A stretch of 64,000 nt of DNA, taken from NCBI GenBank assembly GCA_016699575.1, contig CP064979.1, positions 2,480,001 through 2,544,000 on the forward strand. Reading direction: 5' to 3'. The notes under the pieces are model-generated. The model saw nothing but the letters and a program-made list of their open reading frames with translations. It was not told where the DNA came from and searched no databases. Position 1 is the first letter of the stretch; each line of letters starts with the position of its first letter. Positions 23,951 to 32,834 of this stretch are shown here, piece after piece. The position numbers were made by a program, and so were the translations under genes. Origin of the DNA: Flavobacteriales bacterium. Lineage in GTDB: Bacteria; Bacteroidota; Bacteroidia; Flavobacteriales_F; PHOS-HE28.

Positions 23951-26632
23951 TTATCTGATCAACGTCACGTTGCCCACATACTCAACGGGGCCGAACCTAC
24001 GACCGCTCGTCTTGAGTTTCCAGACGTACACGTCCTGTTTCGGCGCCGCGCCGCCCACCTTGCCGTCCCATGCGGTGGAGGGGTTGTTGCTGGCGAAGAT
24101 GAGCTCACCCCACCGGTCGAACACACTGAACTCGAAATCGCTCAGGTCGTGGCCGATCGGCCCGAACATGTCGTTCACGCCATCGCCATCGGGGGTGAAG
24201 CTGTTCGGCACATAAACATGGGCAGGTGGTTGCACCACCAGCATGACGCTGTCCACACAACCGATGGGGTTCCACACGGTCAACCAAACTTCGTGATCGT
24301 CACTATCAAGATAGCGGTGAGCGGTGTACTGGGCACTGTCGGTCGTCCCATCGCCGAGGTCCCAGTACCACTGTGTGGTGTTGTTGCTGCTCAGGTTGTC
24401 GAACGTGACGTCGAACTCGCCGATGTAGTTCACCGTGAAGAGCGCCGTTACGTCCTGCACGTCCATGAACACGTCTTCGGAAAGGACATAACCGCAGGCA
24501 TCGGTGACCGTGACCGTATAAGTGCCCGGGGCGGTGGGCGCAATGGTCGTATCGGCCCTGGAACCGTTGATCGGAGACCACACGTAGGAATAACCGCCTG
24601 CACCCCCGGAGGCCAAAGCGCTGAGGAAGCCCTCATCACCGAGGCAGATCGCGGTGTCGGGCACGGCCCACAGCATGAATGGGTCCCACACGGGCAACTG
24701 CACCGTAACGTCGTCACTGCCCACGTTGCCACATTCATCCAGCACCGTAATGAAGTACGTGTAAGTGCCGATCACCGGCACCCCCGGAACTGTATCGGTG
24801 GTGCTCAGCACGCTGAAACCGTCGGTCCACTCCCACGTGTACACACCGCTTCCACCTGTGAGCGACGCGATGTACAGGTCCACGGCATCACCCGGGCAGA
24901 GCACCGTGGTATCGTTGTTCGTTTGCACCACCACCGGCGGTAGCGGCAACGGCGACACAACGATGGTGTCCGCATCGCCCATGCCACAGCCCGCTTCAAC
25001 GGTGATGTAGTACGTGGCCAGCGGGCCGCTGTTGATGGGCAGCGATGTCGTGGTGCTCAGAACGTTGCCCTGATCATCGGTCCACTCGTAGGTGTAATTG
25101 CCGTCACCACCTGTTGTGCTGATCACTTGAAGCACCGCGGCTTGCGGACAGCCCAAGGCGGTGTCATTGGTCACTGTCATGTCCACCGGTGGATAGACAG
25201 GAACATCAATAGTGATGGTCCCGGTCTGTGGTGCCTGCCCACAGGTGTCCGTCACTGTCACCGTGTACGTGGTGGTGACAGGTGGCGAAACGGTAAGGGT
25301 CGCTGTTGTGTCGCCAGTGTTCCAGGTGTATTGATAGTTGCCGTAACCCTGGAAGACGTTCGGGCCGATCGTCACCGTTTCGTCGCAAGCGATCGCGGTG
25401 TCGGCCACCGTGATGTACATGGGCTGCGCCTCATTGATGTAGAACGTGAAGTTGGTGACCACCAATTGACCACTGCATTGGGCGACGTTGCTGATGGTGA
25501 TCTCCACGGTTTCCAGACCATCAGGGTCCAACGGTGCGGTAAGGATGAACTGCACCGTGGTATCTCCGGGCAGAAAGACGACCTCATTGGGCAACACGGG
25601 CAAATAGTCGGTTCCGCCGATGGCCGTGCCGCCAACCACCAGTTGGACCGTATCGGTGGTGGCAAAACCCGCGTAGCGTTCGAACTCCAGGACTGCGGTG
25701 GCGCATCCTTCGTACAGCGTACTGTCCACCAACCCTACGGCCGTGCTGAGTGATGCAGTAACCGCGGCATTGCTCGTGAAGCTGCCTGCCTTCAGGAACA
25801 CGGCGCTATCGAACGCCGTGTCACTGGCATCACCGATCGCGATCTTGATGTGGTATTGCAGGCCACAGGTCACCAACGCGAATGCAGTGAGGACGGTGGT
25901 CATACCATCGTACTGCAGGTATTGGGGGTCTACGTTGTAGGGGGCGTTGGTGCCGTTGCCGTTGTCCACGTAATACAGGGCCTGCTGGTTCCATTGCGCG
26001 CTCGATGCGACGCAGTTGGCCAAAATGCCGTTGGCCCCGACCGTGCCATTGTTGACCGTGTTGATCGAGATGGGGATGGTCGTGCCCGGGACCAGGGCAA
26101 TGTTCTCGGCGTTGTTGGAGAAGGGACCATTGAAGCCCGGTCCGCTGATGAAGAACCCGAACACATCGTTCACGCCACAGACGTATTCCGGGTACTCATC
26201 ACTGGCGAAAATGAAATCGAACTTCAACGTATCCCCGTTGGGTATGAAGTCGAACTCCAGCACGGCGGCGTCGTTGACCAACTGTGGACTGGCCAGGATC
26301 TCCAGGTCCGGGTCGGTCTGGCCGAAATTCCCACCACCCAAGCTGTTGCTGCCAAGGTTGTTCGGGCCCATGGCATTGTCGATATCGCCCGTGGCCATGA
26401 TCACGCCCAAGGCCATTGCCAATTGGGCGTTCGTCGCATCGAACTCCCCCATCTGCTCGGTAATGGTGTTGCCCGGCAGGCCGTTGAAGGTGATGTTCGT
26501 GACCGATACCCCACTGCCCAACAACACTTGCTGCACCAATTGCTCGGGTGTCAACGTGTTCTGGAGCACGATCTGGCCATGCACCGGAAGTTGGGCTACC
26601 AAGGCGACTATGGTGTAGAACAGTTTCCGCAT
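23951..26632 (-). CDS. Large choice-of-anchor L protein with PKD-like repeats and type B T9SS domain
   Basis: 893 residues: signal peptide (KLFYTIVALVAQLPVHG), choice-of-anchor L domain almost identical in motifs to its neighbour (TLTPEQLVQQVLLGSGVSVT, FASDEYPEYVCGVNDVFGFF), Calx-beta-like domain (TAIGGTDYLPVLPN), then four Ig/PKD-like units of about 90 residues recognisable by YTWNTGDTTATLTVSPP, YEWTDDQGNVLSTTTSLP, YTWEWTDGFSVLSTTDTV and YVWSPINGSRADTTIAP. One PKD unit with WDLGDGTTDS follows. The end is a type B sorting domain (YVPNSFTPDGDGVNDMFGPI ... FDRWGELIFASNN). Predicted large surface filament or adhesin, paralogue of the next gene. Confidence 0.92.
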   Translation of the reverse strand: MRKLFYTIVALVAQLPVHGQIVLQNTLTPEQLVQQVLLGSGVSVTNITFNGLPGNTITEQMGEFDATNAQLAMALGVIMATGDIDNAMGPNNLGSNSLGGGNFGQTDPDLEILASPQLVNDAAVLEFDFIPNGDTLKFDFIFASDEYPEYVCGVNDVFGFFISGPGFNGPFSNNAENIALVPGTTIPISINTVNNGTVGANGILANCVASSAQWNQQALYYVDNGNGTNAPYNVDPQYLQYDGMTTVLTAFALVTCGLQYHIKIAIGDASDTAFDSAVFLKAGSFTSNAAVTASLSTAVGLVDSTLYEGCATAVLEFERYAGFATTDTVQLVVGGTAIGGTDYLPVLPNEVVFLPGDTTVQFILTAPLDPDGLETVEITISNVAQCSGQLVVTNFTFYINEAQPMYITVADTAIACDETVTIGPNVFQGYGNYQYTWNTGDTTATLTVSPPVTTTYTVTVTDTCGQAPQTGTITIDVPVYPPVDMTVTNDTALGCPQAAVLQVISTTGGDGNYTYEWTDDQGNVLSTTTSLPINSGPLATYYITVEAGCGMGDADTIVVSPLPLPPVVVQTNNDTTVLCPGDAVDLYIASLTGGSGVYTWEWTDGFSVLSTTDTVPGVPVIGTYTYFITVLDECGNVGSDDVTVQLPVWDPFMLWAVPDTAICLGDEGFLSALASGGAGGYSYVWSPINGSRADTTIAPTAPGTYTVTVTDACGYVLSEDVFMDVQDVTALFTVNYIGEFDVTFDNLSSNNTTQWYWDLGDGTTDSAQYTAHRYLDSDDHEVWLTVWNPIGCVDSVMLVVQPPAHVYVPNSFTPDGDGVNDMFGPIGHDLSDFEFSVFDRWGELIFASNNPSTAWDGKVGGAAPKQDVYVWKLKTSGRRFGPVEYVGNVTLIR

Positions 26633-26723
26633 GGCGAAGGACGCAGGGTAAGGGCTGGTAAAGTACCGGCCTATCGACGCCGAACGCCTGATGCCCGTTG
26701 CCCAGCGTTGACCGGTCGGGCGC

Positions 26724-26731
26724 TACATTCG
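26724..26731 (+). promoter_or_regulatory. TACATTCG -7-like element upstream of dipeptidase
   Basis: TACATTCG resembles TAnnTTTG and lies about 48 nt before the dipeptidase ATG at 26780, in the 147-nt divergent gap. Motif match only. Confidence 0.4.
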
Positions 26732-26779
26732 GCGACTTCCGGGGAAAGCCACCCGTAAGCCCTCCGGACCCTGCTTAAC

Positions 26780-28150
26780 ATGAACCAGCTGGATACCTAC
26801 ATCGAGTCCAATAAGGACCGTTTCCTGAACGAACTCCTCGACCTGCTGCGCATTCCTAGCGTGAGCGCCGACCCCAAGTACAAAGGCGACGTGGCCCGTT
26901 GCGCCGACGCCGTGAAGCAGCGGATGCTCGAAGCCGGGCTGGAGAAGGTGGAAGTGTGCCCCACGAAAGGCCACCCCATCGTGTACGGCGAGAAGATGGT
27001 GGACCCCGCCAAGCCCACCGTGCTGGTCTATGGCCACTATGATGTGCAACCGCCAGACCCCCTTGACCTCTGGCACAGCGGCCCGTTCGATCCCGTCATC
27101 AAGGACGGCATGATCTACGCCCGGGGCAGTGCCGACGACAAGGGCCAGTTCTACATGCACTTCAAGGCCATCGAGGCCATGATGAAGACCGGAGGCCTGC
27201 CCTGCAACGTGAAGGTGATGATCGAGGGTGAAGAGGAAGTGGGCAGCGACAACTTGGGCACCTTCGTCACCAACAACAAAGAGCGCCTGAAGGCCGATGT
27301 GGTGCTGATCAGCGACACGGCCATGATCGCCAACGATGTCCCCAGCATCAATACAGGGCTGCGCGGACTGAGCTATGTGGAGGTGGAGGTGGCGGGCCCC
27401 AACCGCGACCTGCACAGCGGGGTGTACGGTGGTGCGGTAACCAATCCCATCAACGCGCTGTGCGAGATGATCGCGAGCATGCACGATGCCGACCGCCGCG
27501 TGACCATCCCCGGTTTCTACGATGCGGTGATGGAACTGAGCGCTGCGGAACGCAAGGCCCTCGCCGAGGCCCCGTTCAACGAGGCTGAATACATGAAAGA
27601 GCTGGGTGTGGACGCCGTGCGTGGTGAGAAAGGCTACACCAGCGAGGAGCGTTGCAGCATACGGCCCACATTGGACGTGAACGGCATCTGGGGCGGCTAC
27701 ATCGGCGAAGGCGCGAAGACCGTGCTTCCCGCCAAGGCCTTCGCCAAACTGAGCATGCGCTTGGTGCCCAACCAGAAGAGCGATGCCATCACCAAGTTGT
27801 TCCAAGCGCACTTCGAGAAGATCGCGCCGCCCGGGGTGAAGGTGGTGGTGAAGCCGCACCACGGCGGCGAAGCTGCTGTTACACCCATTGACAGCGCAGC
27901 ATACCTGGCCGCCAGCAAGGCCATGGAAGAGACCTTCGGCAAGAAGCCCATCCCTACGCGCGGCGGTGGCAGCATCCCCATCGTGGCGCTCTTCGAGAAG
28001 GAACTCGGCCTCAAGACGGTGCTCTTCGGTTTCGGTCTGGACAGCGACAACATCCATAGCCCGAACGAGAAGTACGGCGTGTTCAACTACTTCATGGGCA
28101 TCCGCACCATCCCGCGTTTCTTCCACAACTACGCGGCGGCGGACAAGTGA
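26780..28150 (+). CDS. M20 family dipeptidase
   Basis: 456 residues, cytosolic (no signal peptide). M20/M28 metallopeptidase motifs: VYGHYDVQPPDPLDLWHSGP (first zinc His and catalytic Asp), YARGSADDKGQFYMHFKAIE (bridging Asp), MIEGEEEVGSDNLGTFV (catalytic Glu) and the dimerisation lid domain in the middle. Length and motifs match the M20 'dipeptidase' subgroup (CNDP-like), which cleaves dipeptides such as carnosine-like or Xaa-His peptides. The gap to the next gene, a lipoprotein on the same strand, is 66 nt. Confidence 0.94.
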   Translation: MNQLDTYIESNKDRFLNELLDLLRIPSVSADPKYKGDVARCADAVKQRMLEAGLEKVEVCPTKGHPIVYGEKMVDPAKPTVLVYGHYDVQPPDPLDLWHSGPFDPVIKDGMIYARGSADDKGQFYMHFKAIEAMMKTGGLPCNVKVMIEGEEEVGSDNLGTFVTNNKERLKADVVLISDTAMIANDVPSINTGLRGLSYVEVEVAGPNRDLHSGVYGGAVTNPINALCEMIASMHDADRRVTIPGFYDAVMELSAAERKALAEAPFNEAEYMKELGVDAVRGEKGYTSEERCSIRPTLDVNGIWGGYIGEGAKTVLPAKAFAKLSMRLVPNQKSDAITKLFQAHFEKIAPPGVKVVVKPHHGGEAAVTPIDSAAYLAASKAMEETFGKKPIPTRGGGSIPIVALFEKELGLKTVLFGFGLDSDNIHSPNEKYGVFNYFMGIRTIPRFFHNYAAADK

Positions 28151-28216
28151 GCACCGGTGCTCCGGCAGTGCGGGTGGTACAACGCGGGCGCGCTCTTTGC
28201 GTTGGTTATTGAAACC

Positions 28217-28732
28217 ATGTTCATGACCCGTACCCCGTCACCGCGATCGCTCTCGTCACTTCGATGTTTATCACTTCGAACGCGGGCGAGAAGCCTCCTC
28301 CTGCTCCTGCCCCTTCTTCTCTCCGCCTGCATCAACTACCAGAACGTCACCTTCCACGGCGTGAAGAACGTGCAGGTGATCCCTGCCGAAGGCAGCGTGC
28401 TCGCCTTCCGCATCGATGCCGAAGTGGAGAACCCGAACGGCTACCGCATCCGCTTGAAAAAGCCCGACGTGGACCTCTGGTACAACGGGCAGCACATCGG
28501 CAAAGGCCGCCTGGACACCACCGTTGTGCTGGACAAACGCTGCAGTAAGGTCTACCCCGTTTACGTGAGCGCCGACACCCAAGGCAAGCTCGGCCCCATG
28601 CTGCTGGGCGGCTTGGGCACCTTGTTCTCCGGCAAGGTGGAAGTGGAAGCGAAGGGCACGGTGCTCGGACAGGTCGGCATTTTCAGCAAGCGGTTCCCCT
28701 TCCATGTGAAGGAGGACCTGAACGAGCACTGA
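28217..28732 (+). CDS. LEA type 2-like lipoprotein
   Basis: 171 residues from ATG at 28217 (28223 also possible). The N-terminus is unusually rich in Arg and Ser before a lipobox: LLLLLPLLLSAC. The mature part is a LEA14/WHy-type domain: NVTFHGVKNVQVIPAEGSVL, FRIDAEVENPNGYRIRLKKPDVDLWYNGQHIGKGRLD. The pairing of 'vxNPNxxxixlxxxxxxxxxNGxxIGxG' is the family signature. In Bacteroidota these lipoproteins are common and of unknown function, possibly stress-related. Followed by a convergent gene on the minus strand that starts right at its stop. Confidence 0.85.
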   Translation: MFMTRTPSPRSLSSLRCLSLRTRARSLLLLLPLLLSACINYQNVTFHGVKNVQVIPAEGSVLAFRIDAEVENPNGYRIRLKKPDVDLWYNGQHIGKGRLDTTVVLDKRCSKVYPVYVSADTQGKLGPMLLGGLGTLFSGKVEVEAKGTVLGQVGIFSKRFPFHVKEDLNEH

Positions 28733-29290
28733 TCACTCCTCCCTCCCCGGCCACGTCCGCACCTCCCAACCAAGGCATCCCTCGGCCACACCTGTGAGGC
28801 GTTGGCTGCCGGAGAATCCGCCAGTGCCGAACGCTCCGCTCAAGGCTTCCTCCATGCTCACCTCCGTCATGCGCGGTCGTTGGTCATGCTCCCGCCAGTA
28901 CTGCACGGGGTCGAGTCCGCGCACGGGCAGTACATAAACGCGCTCCGGGCCGTGCACCGTCAGGTTCAACACCAGCATGCCCCCCCATAGGAACGGCCCA
29001 ACGGCGAGCAGGTTGAACATGAACCACTCGAAGCGCTCCATGCCCAGACTGAGGCCGCTCTTGACGTACGGCAGCAGATTGCCCGCGAAGGCGAAAAGCG
29101 CGAACCACTGCATGAGTGCCACAGCGCCCACATACACCGTGCTAATGGCCAGCCAAAGCGTCACCAGGAAAACGATGACCCCGAAGGCCATCAGCGTGCC
29201 CGGCCAATGCTGGTCCTTCACAACGCCGCGTTCATCAGCGGCAGGCCTACGGGCAGCCCACCGTGCGAGTTCACCGTTCCTTTGGTCCAT
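28733..29290 (-). CDS. Hypothetical four-helix membrane protein
   Basis: 185 residues from ATG at 29290 (29293 is the alternative). Hydrophobic segments: LMAFGVIVFLVTLWLAISTVYVG, VALMQWFALFAFAGNLLPYV, WFMFNLLAVGPFLWGGMLVLNLTV. A C-terminal cytosolic or periplasmic tail follows (VLPVRGLDPVQYWREHDQRP). No family recognised. The start overlaps or abuts the start of the divergent DUF255 gene at 29292, so the two have no intergenic region and one or both promoters must lie inside the other gene. Confidence 0.7.
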   Translation of the reverse strand: MDQRNGELARWAARRPAADERGVVKDQHWPGTLMAFGVIVFLVTLWLAISTVYVGAVALMQWFALFAFAGNLLPYVKSGLSLGMERFEWFMFNLLAVGPFLWGGMLVLNLTVHGPERVYVLPVRGLDPVQYWREHDQRPRMTEVSMEEALSGAFGTGGFSGSQRLTGVAEGCLGWEVRTWPGREE

Positions 29291-29291
29291 C

Positions 29292-31403
29292 ATGCCCCAC
29301 GCTACCACGAACGCCATCGTTGCCGGTGCCGCAGTTTTCTGCACCATGGCTTCGTGCCAGCCGCAAGGAACGAACGGCACCGACGACATGCAACACGACC
29401 ACACCAATCGCCTGGTGCACGAGACCAGTCCCTACCTCCTGCAGCATGCGCACAACCCGGTGGACTGGTGGCCCTGGAGCGCTGAAGCGTTCGACAGTGC
29501 GAAGGCCCAGAACAAGCTGGTGCTGGTGAGCATCGGCTACAGTAGCTGCCATTGGTGCCATGTGATGGAGCGCGAGAGCTTCGAGAACGACAGCATTGCG
29601 CAACTGATGAACGAGAAGTTCATCTGCATCAAGGTTGACCGCGAGGAGCGGCCCGATGTGGACCAGGTGTACATGACCGCCGTGCAGCTCATGACCGGCC
29701 GTGGTGGTTGGCCGCTCAACTGCTTTGCACTACCGGACGGTCGGCCGGTGTACGGCGGCACCTACTTCGCCCCCGCGCAATGGAAACAAGTGCTGAACGA
29801 CCTTCATGCCACCTGGCAGATGCAACCCGACCGTGTGATGGCACAAGCCGAACAGCTGCGGGCCGGTGTGGCAGAGAGCGACCTGGTGACACTGAACACG
29901 GCACCACCGCTTTTCACCAAGGACTTCCTGGCCCGTTACGTGAGCGTTTGGGACAGCACCTTCGACCACATCGAGGGCGGGCCCGATCGCGCACCGAAAT
30001 TCCCGATGCCGAACAATTACCGCTTCCTGCTGCGGCAAGCGTTCCTCACCAACGACAAGGCGCTGAAGGACCACGTAGCCCTCACTTTGGACAAGATGGC
30101 CATGGGCGGCATCTACGATCAAGCAGGTGGTGGTTGGGCGCGTTACAGCACCGATGTGCTTTGGAAAGTCCCGCACTTCGAGAAGATGCTGTACGATAAC
30201 GCACAGCTGATCTCGCTTTACAGCCAGGGTTACCAAGCCTTCAAGGATCAGCAGTACGAGGATGCGGTGCGTAGTACGATCGATTGGCTGAAGCGCGAGA
30301 TGACGAGCGAAGAAGGTGCCTTTTACAGCGCGCTCGATGCGGACAGCGAAGGCGAAGAGGGCAAGTTCTACGTCTGGAAGGAGGATGAGATGAAATCCGT
30401 TCTCGGTAACGACTTCGCGCTGGCGAAGGACTACTACAACATCGGTGGTGCAGCGCTGTGGGAGCATGGGAACAACATCCTGCTGCGACGCACCGAAGAC
30501 GAAGCGTTCGCCAAGCAGAAGGGGATCTCCGTTGGGGAACTGCGGACCTCGGTGGCACGCATCAATGCGGCCCTCTTGGCCGCTCGTGAGAAACGCGTAC
30601 GGCCAGGACTGGACGACAAAACCCTGGTGAGCTGGAACGCAATGATGGTGACCGGCCTGTGCGATGCCTACGAAGTGTTCGGTGAGGAAGCATGGCTGCG
30701 GATGGCCGAAAAGAACATGGCGCTCGTCCTCGGCAAGTGCAAGCGGGACGACGGTGGCCTGATGCACTCCTACAAGGCGGGGAAAGCATCCATCAACGGT
30801 TTTCTGGAGGACTACGCCTTCACCGCAGAAGCCCTGTGCGCATTGTACTCCGTCACCTTCAACGAGCGTTACCTGGAGGAGGCCAAGGCACTGACCAACT
30901 ATGCCATCGCCCACTTCCACGACAAGCCGAGCGGCATGTTCCACTTCACCAGCGACCTCGACGCGGCGCTCATCGCCCGCAAGATGGAGACCGCCGACAA
31001 TGTGATCCCGGCGAGCAACAGCACCATGGCCAACGTGCTCTTCACGTTGGGGCACTTGTACGATGACCAAGGATGGATCGGCATGAGCACCACCATGCTG
31101 AACAACATGCAGGACAACATGCAAGGCTACCCGAGCGGCTACAGCAATTGGGCGCAGCTCATGCTGGCCCATGTTCATCCGTGGCACGAGATCGCCATCA
31201 CCGGCCCCGATGCGCTGAAGCTCCGCAAGGGTTTTGCACCGCACTACATCCCCAACCGTTTCTTCATGGGCGGGGCGCGACCGAGCAAGTTGCCGCTGCT
31301 CGAAGACAAATTGCTGGAAGGCACCACCGTTTTCGTGTGCCAGGAGAAAGTCTGCCAGATGCCGGTGAGCACGGTTGATGATGCGCTCAAGCAGTTGAAG
31401 TGA
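29292..31403 (+). CDS. DUF255 thioredoxin-fold protein (YyaL/SSP411-like), lipoprotein
   Basis: 703 residues from ATG at 29292. The N-terminus looks like a lipoprotein signal (AIVAGAAVFCTMASC), although a start at 29388 (MQHDHTNRLVHETSPYLLQH) would give a cytosolic form. The DUF255 domain begins RLVHETSPYLLQHAHNPVDW and contains the CxxC-like redox motif in YSSCHWCHVMERESFENDSI; the C-terminal two thirds are an (alpha/alpha)6 barrel of the glycosidase type (FHFTSDLDAALIARKMETAD). Family members (spermatogenesis-associated 20, YyaL) have no firmly known substrate. Length matches the family (about 680-700). Next gene starts 2 nt after the stop. Confidence 0.92.
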   Translation: MPHATTNAIVAGAAVFCTMASCQPQGTNGTDDMQHDHTNRLVHETSPYLLQHAHNPVDWWPWSAEAFDSAKAQNKLVLVSIGYSSCHWCHVMERESFENDSIAQLMNEKFICIKVDREERPDVDQVYMTAVQLMTGRGGWPLNCFALPDGRPVYGGTYFAPAQWKQVLNDLHATWQMQPDRVMAQAEQLRAGVAESDLVTLNTAPPLFTKDFLARYVSVWDSTFDHIEGGPDRAPKFPMPNNYRFLLRQAFLTNDKALKDHVALTLDKMAMGGIYDQAGGGWARYSTDVLWKVPHFEKMLYDNAQLISLYSQGYQAFKDQQYEDAVRSTIDWLKREMTSEEGAFYSALDADSEGEEGKFYVWKEDEMKSVLGNDFALAKDYYNIGGAALWEHGNNILLRRTEDEAFAKQKGISVGELRTSVARINAALLAAREKRVRPGLDDKTLVSWNAMMVTGLCDAYEVFGEEAWLRMAEKNMALVLGKCKRDDGGLMHSYKAGKASINGFLEDYAFTAEALCALYSVTFNERYLEEAKALTNYAIAHFHDKPSGMFHFTSDLDAALIARKMETADNVIPASNSTMANVLFTLGHLYDDQGWIGMSTTMLNNMQDNMQGYPSGYSNWAQLMLAHVHPWHEIAITGPDALKLRKGFAPHYIPNRFFMGGARPSKLPLLEDKLLEGTTVFVCQEKVCQMPVSTVDDALKQLK

Positions 31404-31405
31404 GG

Positions 31406-32308
31406 ATGAGGACCATCGTACTGCTAACGACCCTGCCGTACGTGTTGTCCGCGGCATTGTCGGCCCAAACGCTCCTCGTTCCCGCGACCGGTTCGCCGCA
31501 GCAGCCCCACTTCAACCCGGCGTTCATGGCCCGCAACGGTGTGGACGAGATCAAGGGACAATTGCATGTGAAGCGCGAGAACGAGCCGATGAAGCCGCGC
31601 AATGAGCACTTCCTGTACCGGTTCGGCAACGACGGTCGTGTGCTCTACAGCAACAACTCCTTCGGCATGCCCGGTAGCGGGCGCGACACGGCCAGTGTGC
31701 AATACCGCTACAACGAGCAGGGCCACATCGTGCAGCGCACACGCCTTGACCTGAGCGGGCACTACACCGAAGAGGTCACGACCGACAGTGCCGGACGCCC
31801 GCTGCGCGAAACGCACGTGCGCATCGAGAACCTGGGCACCGACCGGTACGATCTAGTGCCAGGCGCGCGCACCGAAGTGAGCGACGAGCGGTACACCCAC
31901 GACCGGCTCAACGACACGACCACGCGCACGGTGACGCTCAACAGCTTGGGGCTTCCGTACAAAGAGCGCCTTTATATCAGCGACCGGCACGGCTACCTGC
32001 TGCGCATCGAAGACCGGTACATCGTCACGGGCCGTATGGGACGCACCGCCTTCACCTACAACGAGAAAGGCTTGCTCGCGTCACGCACCGAACAGAGCGA
32101 CTTGTCCGACCCGCGCACCCTGCGCTACACCTACACCTATGACGCCGGGAACGACCTCCTGAGCATGGAAACTTGGCACAGCAACGAACTGGTGACCAAG
32201 GAGGAGTACGTGTACGCCGAGGGCAGCCACCATCTGAAGGCCAAGCTCACCAAGGACATGGCCACCGGCACAATCCGTGTTGTGCGGTACGAGGTTGCGA
32301 TGCGCTGA
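31406..32308 (+). CDS. Secreted protein with YD/RHS-like repeats
   Basis: 300 residues from ATG at 31406 (a GTG at 31400 is possible). Signal peptide: LPYVLSAALSAQ. The body carries several YD-type strands: YRYNEQGHIVQRTRLDLSGH, AGRPLRETHV, YKERLYISDRHGYLLRIEDR, FTYNEKGLLASRTEQ, YTYTYDAGNDLLSMETW. RHS/YD repeats usually form beta-shells that carry toxins, but here there is no C-terminal toxin domain and the protein is small. Predicted periplasmic or outer-surface protein of unknown role. Starts 2 nt after the DUF255 gene, so likely one operon. Confidence 0.75.
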   Translation: MRTIVLLTTLPYVLSAALSAQTLLVPATGSPQQPHFNPAFMARNGVDEIKGQLHVKRENEPMKPRNEHFLYRFGNDGRVLYSNNSFGMPGSGRDTASVQYRYNEQGHIVQRTRLDLSGHYTEEVTTDSAGRPLRETHVRIENLGTDRYDLVPGARTEVSDERYTHDRLNDTTTRTVTLNSLGLPYKERLYISDRHGYLLRIEDRYIVTGRMGRTAFTYNEKGLLASRTEQSDLSDPRTLRYTYTYDAGNDLLSMETWHSNELVTKEEYVYAEGSHHLKAKLTKDMATGTIRVVRYEVAMR

Positions 32309-32315
32309 CGACTTC

Positions 32316-32323
32316 TACTTTCG
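32316..32323 (+). promoter_or_regulatory. TACTTTCG -7-like element 4 nt before an ATG
   Basis: TACTTTCG is one mismatch from TAnnTTTG and ends 4 nt before the ATG at 32328, implying a leaderless or nearly leaderless mRNA. Confidence 0.4.
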
Positions 32324-32327
32324 TCGC

Positions 32328-32834
32328 ATGTCCACACGTCAAGTCGTCCTCGGCGGTTTCTTGTTGTGCACCATGGTGGCCACCGCCCAAGCCGTTGTGG
32401 TGCGCTGGGCTTACGGACCGTTCGGCACCCCCGGCGATGCAGCCTTCATTGTTGAGGGCGACCGTATCTATCAAGCAGCCGGGCCGTTCGGAACGAAAGG
32501 CCCGTGCATCCTGGTGATGGAGGAGGACCAGGTGTTCCACACGGCCGACGCCTTCGGACGCCGCGGTTATGGCGCCTATGTATTCGATGCCGATAAGCTC
32601 TACCGATGCACCGGTGCGCTATGCCAACAGACCGGCTGTGCGCTGATCCTGGACCGCAACAAAGTGTTCCGTGGTGATGGCCCGTTCTGCAACAAGGCAG
32701 AAGGCGCGTTCGTCATTGATGGCAACACCATCTACCTGGCCGAGGGTCCTTTCGGCATGAAGGGCGACGCGATCCTGCAATTGGATGCCGACCTGCCCGT
32801 GCTGCCTCTACTGGCCATCCTGGCCGGCTTGTGA
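32328..32834 (+). CDS. Secreted protein of short glycine-rich tandem repeats
   Basis: 168 residues from ATG at 32328, with a signal peptide (VVLGGFLLCTMVATAQA). The mature part consists of about five near-identical units of roughly 25-26 residues: YGPFGTPGDAAFIVEGDRIY, AGPFGTKGPCILVMEEDQVF, ADAFGRRGYGAYVFDADKLY, GDGPFCNKAEGAFVIDGNTIY, AEGPFGMKGDAILQLDAD. Each has a G-(P/A)-F-G loop and a hydrophobic strand with a central Asp/Glu, which fits a beta-solenoid or small propeller. Cys pairs occur in repeats 3-4. Function unknown. Confidence 0.7.
   Translation: MSTRQVVLGGFLLCTMVATAQAVVVRWAYGPFGTPGDAAFIVEGDRIYQAAGPFGTKGPCILVMEEDQVFHTADAFGRRGYGAYVFDADKLYRCTGALCQQTGCALILDRNKVFRGDGPFCNKAEGAFVIDGNTIYLAEGPFGMKGDAILQLDADLPVLPLLAILAGL

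Noticed and set aside
26723..28126. 467-residue minus-strand open frame
   Set aside because: Antisense shadow of the M20 dipeptidase, whose catalytic motifs are clear on the other strand.
29730..31457. 575-residue minus-strand open frame
   Set aside because: Antisense of the DUF255 gene.
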